Positions 11,071-22,108 of a DNA stretch of 64,000 nt are shown here, piece by piece. The stretch is taken from contig CM043969.1 of the NCBI GenBank assembly GCA_014529385.2, forward strand, positions 21,889,946-21,953,945. Direction: 5' to 3'. Every line of letters starts with the position of its first letter. Position 1 is the first letter of the stretch. A program made the translations under genes and the position numbers. Origin of the DNA: Adiantum capillus-veneris. Its lineage: Eukaryota > Streptophyta > Polypodiopsida > Polypodiales > Pteridaceae. The notes under the pieces were generated by a model. The model did not search any database. It had not been told where the DNA came from and was given only the letters and a program-made list of their open reading frames with translations.

Positions 11071-12365
11071 TGTCGAGAAATTTGCGGTCTTGCCAGGAAA
11101 GCACCGGGCTTATGGCTGTGAGAGTTTGTGAGAGAACTCAACAAAAACTATATGAAAGAGTTAAACCATAGATGCCATGAAGACTAGGGTTTGGAAAGAA
11201 GTGCAATCAAAGAAGACTCACTCTTTCTCTCTTGCATTCACACACACAAAGAAAGAACGCAAAAGAGAATGTCAAAACAATACGAAGATGAAAACATCAA
11301 GGCTATGGTCATATCGTATCATGGGTAATATGAAAGGGTTAATGGATGAGTTAATGGCATTCAATCTTGGCTGACCAAATAGGCTACGAATTGTTCTTTG
11401 GAATTGTAGTTTTGTGCTTACCATAATATATATATTTTGTCTAGTGATTGGGATTAATTGTGTGTACAAATCCTCTTGGTTCATAGCAAGATAACTACGC
11501 TTACATCAAAAGAAAAATTATAGTCTATGAGAGGTAGTATGATGAGATCCGGTGATAGAAGTATTTCATTGAGCCTTTCAGGGCCAAAGAGAAACACTAT
11601 ACGTTGTTGAAAGTGTATTTTATGGCTAATCTATACGTTAATTCTAATAGATTGTACAGAGTGAAAGAGATAGAAATGATCATCATGTGGGTTATTCATC
11701 TAGGATAGTATGTGAGAAATGTAGATATGAGAGAAGTGAAGACATGAGAATTTTCCCTCCCAAGCCCTATTCTTACCCGTAGACAATAAGGATACTGCGA
11801 GGAGAGATGTACTTGTAGCAAAGAGAACCTAAAATTTGTAGAGAGGATGAATTACTAAGAGTGAGAGAGATAGATTTGGTTAGGGAGATGAGATTAGATA
11901 CATATATATATATATATGTCGGATTAGAGATGAAAAAGAAAACAATAAGAAATCAAGAAAACATCAATGTAGAACACATCTTACTTGACAAACCCTTCGG
12001 CACCATTATTGATGGAGAGAGAAGAAGAGGGGAGCACTCCACTTTGATTGATACGCCAAGTACAACACCTTCTTTGATTAGAGTTGATCTTCCAAGGATA
12101 GCGTACAAGAATGGCTAGTCTTCCTAGACTAGGAGAAAGTGTAGGCTTGGGCTTATGTTAATGGCTAAGTACAATTACGCATTACTACTCACTCCCTCGA
12201 GAATTCCTCTCATTAATGGCTTGAATGCTTGAGTTCCTTCCAAAGAAGAAGAGGTCCCCTTTTATAGGTGAAGGGAACCCCCAAGGGTTTACACAAGAAG
12301 AGAGGAGCCAGTGTGAACAGGAATTGGAAAAGTTGGAAATGAGCTGCCCCCGAATGATGTGGGCA
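11071..12365 (-). repeat. E1 truncated LTR, copy 1 of the 5' array
   Basis: It is an LTR lacking its distal 726 bp or so of U3 but keeping the TATA box, R, U5 and PBS side. It carries the 5'-LTR variants and not those of the 3' LTR, so it was copied from the 5' LTR. The truncated edge joins gag sequence at GGGCA (12361-12365); the parent sequences share only about three bases (GCA) there. Confidence 0.9.
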
Positions 12366-12681
12366 ACAACTAGCTCAAAGCTTTGAATCATGTCACCTTC
12401 TGACACGCGTTGCAGCTCCATCTCCTTCACATACTCGCGTAAGTACTTGGTTACATCTTTGTCATTGAACTGATCCATTCTATTGACGACCGCTTGTATG
12501 GCCTTCGTTGCTGAAATCTCCCTTCTTTCAGTAGCATGTTGTTGTTGCATGAACATTGCAAATGCTTGAAACATTTGCATTGTTGCTGGGTCAAAATGCA
12601 TACCCTGTTGCTCAACATGATCACCCATGGTTACCCACAAACTCTCACCCTAGCAGATTCGCGTCGGGTTCACCAAAAATA
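12366..12681 (-). pseudogene. E1 gag 5' fragment with PBS, copy 1
   Basis: This is the first 87 codons or so of E1 gag (ATG at 12626-12628) plus the short leader and PBS, copied between LTR copies 1 and 2. On the minus strand gag runs without a stop into truncated U3 sequence, giving a chimeric ORF that continues to 12185. The gag part matches the parent gag (about 10740-11017) with no difference that I saw. Confidence 0.88.
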
Positions 12682-13975
12682 TGTCGAGAAATTTGCGGTC
12701 TTGCCAGGAAAGCACCGGGCTTATGGCTGTGAGAGTTTGTGAGAGAACTCAACAAAAACTATATGAAAGAGTTAAACCATAGATGCCATGAAGACTAGGG
12801 TTTGGAAAGAAGTGCAATCAAAGAAGACTCACTCTTTCTCTCTTGCATTCACACACACAAAGAAAGAACGCAAAAGAGAATGTCAAAACAATACGAAGAT
12901 GAAAACATCAAGGCTATGGTCATATCGTATCATGGGTAATATGAAAGGGTTAATGGATGAGTTAATGGCATTCAATCTTGGCTGACCAAATAGGCTACGA
13001 ATTGTTCTTTGGAATTGTAGTTTTGTGCTTACCATAATATATATATTTTGTCTAGTGATTGGGATTAATTGTGTGTACAAATCCTCTTGGTTCATAGCAA
13101 GATAACTACGCTTACATCAAAAGAAAAATTATAGTCTATGAGAGGTAGTATGATGAGATCCGGTGATAGAAGTATTTCATTGAGCCTTTCAGGCCAAAGA
13201 GAAACACTATACGTTGTTGAAAGTGTATTTTATGGCTAATCTATACGTTAATTCTAATAGATTGTACAGAGTGAAAGAGATAGAAATGATCATCATGTGG
13301 GTTATTCATCTAGGATAGTATGTGAGAAATGTAGATATGAGAGAAGTGAAGACATGAGAATTTTCCCTCCCAAGCCCTATTCTTACCCGTAGACAATAAG
13401 GATACTGCGAGGAGAGATGTACTTGTAGCAAAGAGAACCTAAAATTTGTAGAGAGGATGAATTACTAAGAGTGAGAGAGATAGATTTGGTTAGGGAGATG
13501 AGATTAGATACATATATATATATATATGTCGGATTAGAGATGAAAAAGAAAACAATAAGAAATCAAGAAAACATCAATGTAGAACACATCTTACTTGACA
13601 AACCCTTCGGCACCATTATTGATGGAGAGAGAAGAAGAGGGGAGCACTCCACTTTGATTGATACGCCAAGTACAACACCTTCTTTGATTAGAGTTGATCT
13701 TCCAAGGATAGCGTACAAGAATGGCTAGTCTTCCTAGACTAGGAGAAAGTGTAGGCTTGGGCTTATGTTAATGGCTAAGTACAATTACGCATTACTACTC
13801 ACTCCCTCGAGAATTCCTCTCATTAATGGCTTGAATGCTTGAGTTCCTTCCAAAGAAGAAGAGGTCCCCTTTTATAGGTGAAGGGAACCCCCAAGGGTTT
13901 ACACAAGAAGAGAGGAGCCAGTGTGAACAGGAATTGGAAAAGTTGGAAATGAGCTGCCCCCGAATGATGTGGGCA
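12682..13975 (-). repeat. E1 truncated LTR, copy 2 of the 5' array
   Basis: It is the same unit as 11071-12365, shifted by 1,611 bases. The only difference noticed is one missing G in a GGG run near 13192. Such near-identity, against about 2.3% between the outer LTRs, points to a recent tandem duplication. Confidence 0.9.
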
Positions 13976-14291
13976 ACAACTAGCTCAAAGCTTTGAATCA
14001 TGTCACCTTCTGACACGCGTTGCAGCTCCATCTCCTTCACATACTCGCGTAAGTACTTGGTTACATCTTTGTCATTGAACTGATCCATTCTATTGACGAC
14101 CGCTTGTATGGCCTTCGTTGCTGAAATCTCCCTTCTTTCAGTAGCATGTTGTTGTTGCATGAACATTGCAAATGCTTGAAACATTTGCATTGTTGCTGGG
14201 TCAAAATGCATACCCTGTTGCTCAACATGATCACCCATGGTTACCCACAAACTCTCACCCTAGCAGATTCGCGTCGGGTTCACCAAAAATA
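13976..14291 (-). pseudogene. E1 gag 5' fragment with PBS, copy 2
   Basis: This repeats the gag fragment at 12366-12681 and uses the same breakpoint at GGGCA (13971-13975). The ATG is at 14236-14238, and the chimeric frame again runs into truncated U3 (to 13795). It lies directly downstream of the complete 5' LTR, so transcripts from that LTR would translate this short chimera first. Confidence 0.88.
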
Positions 14292-16312
14292 TGTCGAGAA
14301 ATTTGCGGTCTTGCCAGGAAAGCACCGGGCTTATGGCTGTGAGAGTTTGTGAGAGAACTCAACAAAAACTATATGAAAGAGTTAAACCATAGATGCCATG
14401 AAGACTAGGGTTTGGAAAGAAGTGCAATCAAAGAAGACTCACTCTTTCTCTCTTGCATTCACACACACAAAGAAAGAACGCAAAAGAGAATGTCAAAACA
14501 ATACGAAGATGAAAACATCAAGGCTATGGTCATATCGTATCATGGGTAATATGAAAGGGTTAATGGATGAGTTAATGGCATTCAATCTTGGCTGACCAAA
14601 TAGGCTACGAATTGTTCTTTGGAATTGTAGTTTTGTGCTTACCATAATATATATATTTTGTCTAGTGATTGGGATTAATTGTGTGTACAAATCCTCTTGG
14701 TTCATAGCAAGATAACTACGCTTACATCAAAAGAAAAATTATAGTCTATGAGAGGTAGTATGATGAGATCCGGTGATAGAAGTATTTCATTGAGCCTTTC
14801 AGGGCCAAAGAGAAACACTATACGTTGTTGAAAGTGTATTTTATGGCTAATCTATACGTTAATTCTAATAGATTGTACAGAGTGAAAGAGATAGAAATGA
14901 TCATCATGTGGGTTATTCATCTAGGATAGTATGTGAGAAATGTAGATATGAGAGAAGTGAAGACATGAGAATTTTCCCTCCCAAGCCCTATTCTTACCCG
15001 TAGACAATAAGGATACTGCGAGGAGAGATGTACTTGTAGCAAAGAGAACCTAAAATTTGTAGAGAGGATGAATTACTAAGAGTGAGAGAGATAGATTTGG
15101 TTAGGGAGATGAGATTAGATACATATATATATATATATGTCGGATTAGAGATGAAAAAGAAAACAATAAGAAATCAAGAAAACATCAATGTAGAACACAT
15201 CTTACTTGACAAACCCTTCGGCACCATTATTGATGGAGAGAGAAGAAGAGGGGAGCACTCCACTTTGATTGATACGCCAAGTACAACACCTTCTTTGATT
15301 AGAGTTGATCTTCCAAGGATAGCGTACAAGAATGGCTAGTCTTCCTAGACTAGGAGAAAGTGTAGGCTTGGGCTTATGTTAATGGCTAAGTACAATTACG
15401 CATTACTACTCACTCCCTCGAGAATTCCTCTCATTAATGGCTTGAATGCTTGAGTTCCTTCCAAAGAAGAAGAGGTCCCCTTTTATAGGTGAAGGGAACC
15501 CCCAAGGGTTTACACAAGAAGAGAGGAGCCAGTGTGAACAGGAATTGGAAAAGTTGGAAATGAGCTGCCCCCGAATGATGTGGGCAGACTGGGGTCCAGT
15601 ATTTTGATCATATCTCCTCAACCGTGGCTCCAAATAAAAAAGTAAAAATATGGACAAAAACTTCAGCTCATTAGCTACGATTTTCATTTTAAAATCGTTT
15701 TCCAATTCGGATTGGAACCTTGTGTAAAAAATTCATCAAAATAGGGTCCATTTATGGCAGCAAAAGTCTTCATGTGGTCTCCTTAGCCTAGATTTTCATG
15801 TAATTCCAAAGGACACCTAATGCCATATGAAAGCATGACATTGCTCTTTGACAAATTTTTGTAATCATGCTTGCAATAATGCATTAAAATAAGTGTATCT
15901 TTGAAATCATGCCACCTAGTGTCCCACTAGGATTTGATTCTCTCCTAGTAGATATTTAAAAAGAAATATAAGAAAAGTATAAAAAATACATAGAATATAT
16001 ATATATTGGAGTTTACCCTAGATATAGGATCTAGCTAGGGTGTGAGATGATAATGAAATAGTAGAAATAAAGAATCAATGCTTTTTGCCCCAAGTTAAAG
16101 AGGCGGAGCTATTGATGCTTTTCCCATAGTATTTTCTAATGGTAAAGTAAGGATATGTTACCCTTGAGAAACATAATAGGATGAGATAGAAGGCTTATTA
16201 TTATACTTAAATATGCATATGTACACTATAGGAAATATAATTATTTATCTAAAAAAATACAAGATAGATCTTGTAGCATGCGTTCCCACTATGTACGTGT
16301 CACAACACGACA
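14292..16312 (-). repeat. E1 5' LTR, complete copy (2,021 bp)
   Basis: The outermost LTR of the 5' array has the same length and ends as the 3' LTR. It holds the full U3. The 3' side of U3 contains an A-rich module at about 15600-15720 that is also recognisable in the E2 LTR and in the LTR segment inside E4. The outer edge is followed by ACGT, matching 3043-3046. Confidence 0.92.
15476..15489 (-). promoter_or_regulatory. E1 LTR TATA box
   Basis: On the minus strand CCTATAAAAGGGGA is a strong plant TATA element. The same motif occurs at about 4231-4243 in the 3' LTR and in both truncated LTRs (about 12255-12268 and 13865-13878), so the 5' array offers three core promoters in series. Confidence 0.75.
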
Positions 16313-16690
16313 ACGTGAGAGACAATATGTACATAATGTACAAATAGGCATGAAAGAGAGTGGCTTGCTAGAGCCTTTTAAAATGTTTTGGGTTTGTGTG
16401 AGAAAGTTTCTTTTGTAGATACTAGCTTGAGCTATATTGGAGTCTAGTTTTCATCTTGAAAATGAAGTCGTGGAAATATGCCCTATGGAAATGTATCGTC
16501 ATAAAAAGCCTTTAAAGAAAATCAATATTTCAAGCAAAAAGTTTGCCCAAAAGTCCATGTTGAGACTAAATACAAGAGCATATCAAAGAATGTGAAAGTA
16601 GTAGCTTCACCCTTATTACCCAACAACAGGAAAAAGATCGAGCAGGCTTCTTTGCAACCACGTTTGAGGAATCCTAAAAAGACTAGGTAC
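16313..16690 (+). pseudogene. Older Ty3/gypsy copy, right part
   Basis: It continues the plus-strand relative interrupted by E1: after the target site ACGT the sequence matches the E1 linker between protease and RT (READ-like peptide RERQYVHNVQIGM in E1). The frame has many stops. RT and integrase are absent; from about 16685 a TATA-containing LTR piece (CTATAAAAGGGGACC, plus strand) follows, so the interior was deleted. Confidence 0.8.
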
Positions 16691-16965
16691 ATCTATAAAA
16701 GGGGACCTCTTCTTCCTTGAAAACCATTCAAAAGGGAGTGAGAGGATTCATGCTAAATTAGACTTTAGACCTACACTTGACTTTGAGGAAAGGCTAGCTA
16801 AACTTGAAATAATCCTCATAAACATCAAAATCAGGTCAATCAAAGCCGAAGTCTTCTATCTCTTGCCATCTTCATCAAATTTGAAAATACTCTCAAAGGG
16901 GTTGATAAGTAGGTGTTTTTTTTGCTTTGTTATAAATTAAATTGCTAATGCTCGATTTTGGCTAT
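16691..16965 (+). repeat. Decayed E1-family LTR fragment and unassigned tail
   Basis: About 16690-16750 matches the promoter part of the E1 LTR in the opposite orientation (TATA box, CTCTTCTTCC, GGGAGTGAG). The rest, up to 16965, resembles LTR sequence only weakly and carries no ORF that I can support. Confidence 0.5.
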
Positions 16966-17180
16966 GTTACAAACTATGGCTTCGAGGGGGTTGAGATTTC
17001 TTAGCTGCATAGATTGCAACACAGAACCTAGGAAAAAGAAATTGCAAAACATCCTTGGGGCCCGATCAGAAAATGACTCTACGTCCGCCTATAGGGAAGT
17101 CGCGGGTTGAGAGATCCTACATTTGAATGATATGGCTCTCAAAACAGCAACAATCCATTGATGTCAAGAATAATTAGTCT
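16966..17180 (-). pseudogene. FCP1-like (NIF/HAD) domain fragment, copy C
   Basis: After a plausible splice acceptor (TTTGCAG, 17181-17187 on the minus strand) the frame reads LIILDINGLLL, the motif I region of FCP1-like phosphatase domains. Further along comes FCVAIYAAKKS, which fits the V-A-I-W block of the same fold. The canonical D-x-D is D-I-N here. Several in-frame stops interrupt it, and no DDSPYK block is seen, so only the first half remains. It resembles copies A (32985-34224) and B (25817-26387). Family assignment is by motif only. Confidence 0.4.
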
Positions 17181-17424
17181 CTGCAAACATTTTGTAATAC
17201 AAATATGTAGTTAGACAATAGGATGAATTTCATATTCTTTTACATTGGTTATTACCAAAACAATCATGTCAATGTCTAGCAAAGGTCCATACTGGCGGGT
17301 TTGGAAGCTCTGGATGTTATCCACTCAAGCGTTGCCATCCTTGAGCTTTTTCTCACCACTCCCTTGTTCTTCTGCCGTATGAGACTCTTGTGTCTCCATT
17401 GTAGATAAGTCCATATCTGAGGCT

Positions 17425-18437
17425 TTAACGTGCTATGCTCTTTATGTGTGGCTGGAATTGTGGACTATTGATGATTTTTAGGTCTACCGAAGGAGCTATG
17501 GGAGTAGTATGCTCTGTTTGAGGGTTGGTGTGGTCTTTCTGAGACCCTCCCTCCACATGATGTGAAATAGGAAGAAGGTGCTTGATCAAAGAGGCATGGT
17601 ATCAGTGCAAATACTCTAGTGTATACTTCTCCGATTTAATTAGTTATTTGAGCATCTGGATCCTTCAATATATTAATGTCAACAAATCTAGTGCAAGTCT
17701 CCTTGAACTATCTGCTAGTGGTACATTTACTATTAGTCCTTCCTTCCTAGATGATAAAATTTCATTGTTGCTGGCATCAATTTCATGAGTAATAGCATAA
17801 TATCGCTTAATCTCCTCTTCCAAATCATTTGATGCTTTTTCTTTCTCTTTCAGTCTTGTTATCTCCTCTGCACGTTGGTTTTCTTGCTGAGCTCTGGCCT
17901 TGGTAGCTACCTCATGGGTGACCTCCACAATATTCATCTCTATTTGTGGCCTTGATGCAGGAATAAGAAAATTTTACTTTATTTTATTGTCTATAAAGTC
18001 ATTGGGTTGAAGTAGTTTATCATATCTCCACCTTACTCTTTTCATGGATTCACTATCCTTGTCCATAATGGTCACCCTATGTGCATGTGCTGCAACAATA
18101 GTTATATTATTGAAGTATTCAAGCAAAAAGTCTTCTGTTACGTCTTGAAGTGCCAACAATGCAACAAGTTTCCACCTCATCCTGCTAAAACATGCCTCCT
18201 CACATATTGACCTAACTAGCCTCTGAAATGGAAGCTCTGGTACAAGGAGCTCAATGCATTTTTTAGCCTTCCTAATTTCCTTAAACTGGTTGATGTGTCT
18301 TTGTAGCCTCTACATCCTTAGAGCTTTCAAAATCTTTCTAGGTCACTTCTTCTTACTGGCAGACCTTCCCCCTGCTTTAGCAACCAAACCAGGTCCTTTA
18401 CTTCCCTTCCTAGCAGTCGCCTCTGAGTTCTTGCCAT
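17425..18437 (-). pseudogene. Histone H3-like fold plus coiled-coil, broken gene
   Basis: From an ATG at 18435-18437 it reads MART, then after a one-base frameshift TARKGSKGPG, like an H3 tail. The fold follows: ELLVPELPFQRLVRSI (alpha-N/alpha-1), RWKLVALLALQDVTEDFLL (alpha-2) and HAHRVTIMDKD (loop 2/alpha-3). LVP, VRSI, RW and EDFL recall plant CENH3 more than canonical H3; PFQRLV is H3-like. The same frame continues past a TAA (17974-17976) into a charged coiled coil (about 17665-17937) and a Ser/Thr/Pro-rich tail. Stops lie at 18343, 18310, 17974, 17665, 17644, 17602 and 17425; all can be reached by C-to-T changes. No intron is visible up to 17425, so it could be a retrocopy. A histone-fold/coiled-coil fusion is unusual; a chance join of two genes is the alternative. 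Confidence 0.6.
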
Positions 18438-18455
18438 ATCCCTGTAAGACTATAG

Positions 18456-18583
<128 letters not shown>

Positions 18584-18664
18584 TGTTGTATGACACAATG
18601 GTGTATTTTTTAGTTTCTTTAAGACTTCCCCATGCACCATTTGTATAATTGGAAATGAAAAACT

Positions 18665-18840
<176 letters not shown>

Positions 18841-19008
18841 ACTTTCATAAGAAGAGAGTAGCACTATGCAACGCGGACGGCTTCCTACCATCGATAGAGT
18901 TTTCCATGTGCACCATAGTCCTACTTCCCCCCCTCCACCTTCTAAACACTGCTTCTCCTCCCCTAGATTATCCACACCTCTCTCTCTCCCCCCATCTCTC
19001 TTTATAGT

Positions 19009-19129
<121 letters not shown>

Positions 19130-19249
19130 TGCAAGTATTTGTAGATTTTGAGCTATCGTGAAGGATAGCAAGACCATCCTCTGAACAGTCTAATGTCACT
19201 AAATGAATTTTTGACCCTCTTTGGGATGGAGTTGTGGTCTTGAGAAACT

Positions 19250-19371
<122 letters not shown>

Positions 19372-19582
19372 CCGTCGAAACTATGCCCCATCTCGCTCGT
19401 CTTCATTTCTCTATTATTTTGTTCTCTGTGTTATCTCGCCGTGAAAAAGAGTATGGCAATGCTCCCACTCCAAAAAATTTAAATCAGAACAAGCCCTTAA
19501 TCCCACAAAGGTTTAGCAAGAATTCCCCCGTAGCCGAATGTCGTCCTTTGGTACCCCTATTGCATAGAAGAGCTTTCTTGCA

Positions 19583-20286
19583 ATGGCAGCGGCACCAAGG
19601 AAGGACCCCACCACCCGTCAAGAAGCACGAATCGTAGCCCTTGAGGCTCATATTCAAGAAGTCATCGGGGAGAACGAGAGACTCAAAGAACATTTATGAA
19701 AGCTTGAAGATGCGAAGGAAGTAGAGAGACAAGCTCTGCTTGAAAAATCACATGAAGTCAATGCCTCACTTACCAAAACTGTCATGGTAGTGCAGAAAGA
19801 ATCACCTAAAGCAACACATAAGAAGATTGACACCAAGATACAGGTGGCCCTACAAGAATTCCGGCTAGAAGAATCTCTTGGCCTCAAGGTCAGGATTGGG
19901 GGGCTACACTCACCATGGTGTACCACGAAGTACACCATTGAGGAAGCAATCACCACGCTCGATGACATTCTTCAAACTGTCTACATCAAGCCCAAAATTG
20001 TTGCTTGGATCAACAATACACATAGACATGTTCCACCGAATCATTGCATACTCACTTTCAAGGACAAATATGAGCACATGAAGCTGTTATGTCCATCTTG
20101 ACTTCTCAAGGGACAAAAGCTTTGGATTGCAAAAGAATTGACCATGAACTCAAGAGTAAAGTTAGAAAGCCCAAGAAGATACATGAAGCACGTAAGCAAG
20201 GAAAACGGGCATTCTACCGAGGCGTCAAAGCATTCATCCAAGAATTTCAAAATCCCAAACTGTCTCTCCCCTCAGCCGACTCTTAG
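19583..20286 (+). pseudogene. Coiled-coil protein gene, broken; possible retroelement ORF1-like
   Basis: An ATG at 19583 ([16 protein letters not shown]) opens a frame with a heptad-rich coiled coil, then a globular part (KYTIEEAITTLDDILQTVYI) up to a TGA at 20099-20101. One in-frame TGA at 19697-19699 interrupts it. After 20101 the coding trace shifts frame into a basic segment (KIHEARKQGKRAFYRG, to 20286). A coiled coil plus a basic C-terminus is reminiscent of nucleic-acid-binding ORF1 proteins of non-LTR elements, but I see no RT nearby and no certain family motif. It is a degraded coding sequence of unknown function. Confidence 0.4.
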
Positions 20287-20435
20287 GTTTTTGTTCTCTC
20301 TTTTTCCCTAATCTACCCTCTTGATGGACCCTCAGTGTCCTTAACTAATATGTATCAGCCCGCACTAAGAAGGGATTGTTGTAATGTTGTCTTTTTGGTC
20401 CCATGCGTCATATATGACCTCCATGGATTATAATT

Positions 20436-20439
<4 letters not shown>

Positions 20440-20475
<36 letters not shown>
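20440..20475. repeat. (CT)n microsatellite
   Basis: Short CT tract in non-coding sequence after the coiled-coil pseudogene. Confidence 0.95.
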
Positions 20476-20477
<2 letters not shown>

Positions 20478-20715
20478 GAAGGATGGTCTAGTCTCCCTCT
20501 CTCTTTTTCTCTCTATTGTGGTACACTAAGCATGCCACTAGAATGTAGTACATGCAATAAAGTAGACTATCTATTTATATATTAAAAACACAAGGCACAT
20601 TAAATGTGCACTATACATAACTATACTTTTCACATGTGTGAGAAATGTATTCGTTAGAATACCATGCGTGGAAAAATGGTTACATGATTGTTTAGATTAT
20701 AGGAGAGAGGGAGAG

Positions 20716-20752
<37 letters not shown>

Positions 20753-21362
20753 AACACACACGCATAGATATAGAGAAAGAGAGAGGCAAGGAGAGAGAGA
20801 TGCTTGATTGGAGGTGTTTCTTGCAGGCAAGATATTTATATATCAGGCTAGAAGTGTGCTCCATGTACCATTAAAGTGTTCATCTTTGCAAGATAGCCAT
20901 GCCAAGCCTAGGAAAAGCTAGCAAAATTTATGCTTCTCTTGAAAAATTTTGAATGAGGACTATTGCTTATGTAATAGATATATATATGAGCTTTCTATTT
21001 TGTCCCACAACGTGAATTGACACACATAGAGTTGCTAAATTCTCCTATTTGCAACATGGGACAAAATATTGAGAGATAGAGGAAGTTCGTTTTTCTCTCC
21101 CATGGTGCACGTTGATGCATTTACAAATCTTTGGTTGTCTTGTGCATGCTGTAGAACACAATAGAGGAGAGAAAAAGGTAGAGAGTGACTTAGAAGCTAC
21201 ACACACACACACACCTAGAGAGATAGAGAGAGGGACAAAGAGACAGAGATAGAAGAAGAAGAAGAAGAGAGTTTTAACATCGTAGGAAACTATCCCAAGA
21301 AACCTAAAGATCTAGCCAATGAGGAGAGTTGAACTCAAGACTTGTTATTCAAGAGAGAGACC

Positions 21363-21365
<3 letters not shown>
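20476..21365. other. Non-coding, GA/CA-rich spacer
   Basis: No ORF with protein-like content. It contains a GA tract at 20721-20748, a short CA tract near 21200 and a GAA run near 21255. The purine bias has flipped to GA here, while the tracts before 20.5 kb are CT. Confidence 0.6.

Positions 21366-21448
<83 letters not shown>
21366..21448. repeat. (GA)n microsatellite, 83 bp
   Basis: Pure GA tract. The plus-strand ORF 21319-21654 runs through it with Arg-Glu repeats; only its end (after 21450) could be a real coding remnant. Confidence 0.97.
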
Positions 21449-21452
<4 letters not shown>

Positions 21453-21688
21453 TTTTTTGTCAGGATTAAGATCTCACAGAAGGAACAGGAAAAGAAAAGA
21501 TTCGGAGGCTATTTTTGGCCAACAAGAAGCACAAGAGAGACCACCTCAGTTGCTGAGAGGTTCCTTAAAGAGCAATGTGGACTTTGTAGAGCCCACGGAT
21601 ATATTTCCTAGCAAGGATATTATAGAAATTGAGCAGTCTCCCAATGACTTCTAAGCATTAAAAAATGAATAAGTCCCTATAATCTTGA

Positions 21689-22108
21689 AGCTTCATTTGC
21701 CTAGCACCATATATTGATTTTCCTTCTACAAGTGATCCCACTATAGAATGTAAGGAGGAAGGGGTGAAGAAAAAAGAGGTAGTTATTGTTGAAGACCCTG
21801 TAGTTGTCGATGAAAGACTGTTTGACTTTGCAGTTTCTTTAGAAGCTCGTGATATGTTTAGCAAGGTCTCTTCTATCTTATATGCCCCATTCATTCTTGA
21901 TGACCTTATATCTCAGCACAATGATTTCCTAAAGTTTAAACGAGACAGGTTTGATCTTGAGGTCCAAAAGGGCAGGGTGAATCTTGCTGACATGGTGGTG
22001 GTGAGCATGAAAATTGTGATTTTGAAAGATGATCATATAAGAAGTACCATCGACTTCTCTTTTATAGACCCTTATGGTGTCCTATGCACGAACAAGAGTG
22101 CAAGCTAG
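21689..22108 (+). CDS. Unidentified coding fragment
   Basis: An open frame without a clear start (no ATG near its 5' end) encodes about 139 residues with balanced composition, including VVIVEDPVVVDERLFDF and a charged stretch HNDFLKFKRDRFDLEV. It ends at TAG 22106-22108. I do not recognise a family. It may be an exon or a retroelement fragment; the flanks give no help. The preceding frame 21450-21654 may belong to the same decayed gene. Confidence 0.3.
   Translation, partial: SFICLAPYIDFPSTSDPTIECKEEGVKKKEVVIVEDPVVVDERLFDFAVSLEARDMFSKVSSILYAPFILDDLISQHNDFLKFKRDRFDLEVQKGRVNLADMVVVSMKIVILKDDHIRSTIDFSFIDPYGVLCTNKSAS

Larger units (their letters stand above)
3047..16312 (-). mobile_element. E1: Ty3/gypsy LTR retrotransposon with expanded 5' LTR
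   Basis: This is a nearly complete element on the minus strand: 3' LTR 3047-5067, PPT, integrase, RNase H, RT, protease, gag, PBS, then a rebuilt 5' LTR region (11071-16312). The outer LTRs are both 2,021 bp and begin TGTCG and end CGACA. ACGT stands on both outer sides (3043-3046 and 16313-16316), giving a 4-bp target duplication; most plant gypsy elements make 5 bp. By eye the two outer LTRs differ at about 45-50 positions (about 2.3%). The pol region has a frameshift and three in-frame stops, so this copy is probably dead. Domain order gag-PR-RT-RH-IN places it in Ty3/gypsy. Confidence 0.93.

Noticed and set aside
17425-18437. Functional CENH3 gene
   Set aside because: A frameshift and seven in-frame stops rule out a working histone; only ancestry can be argued.
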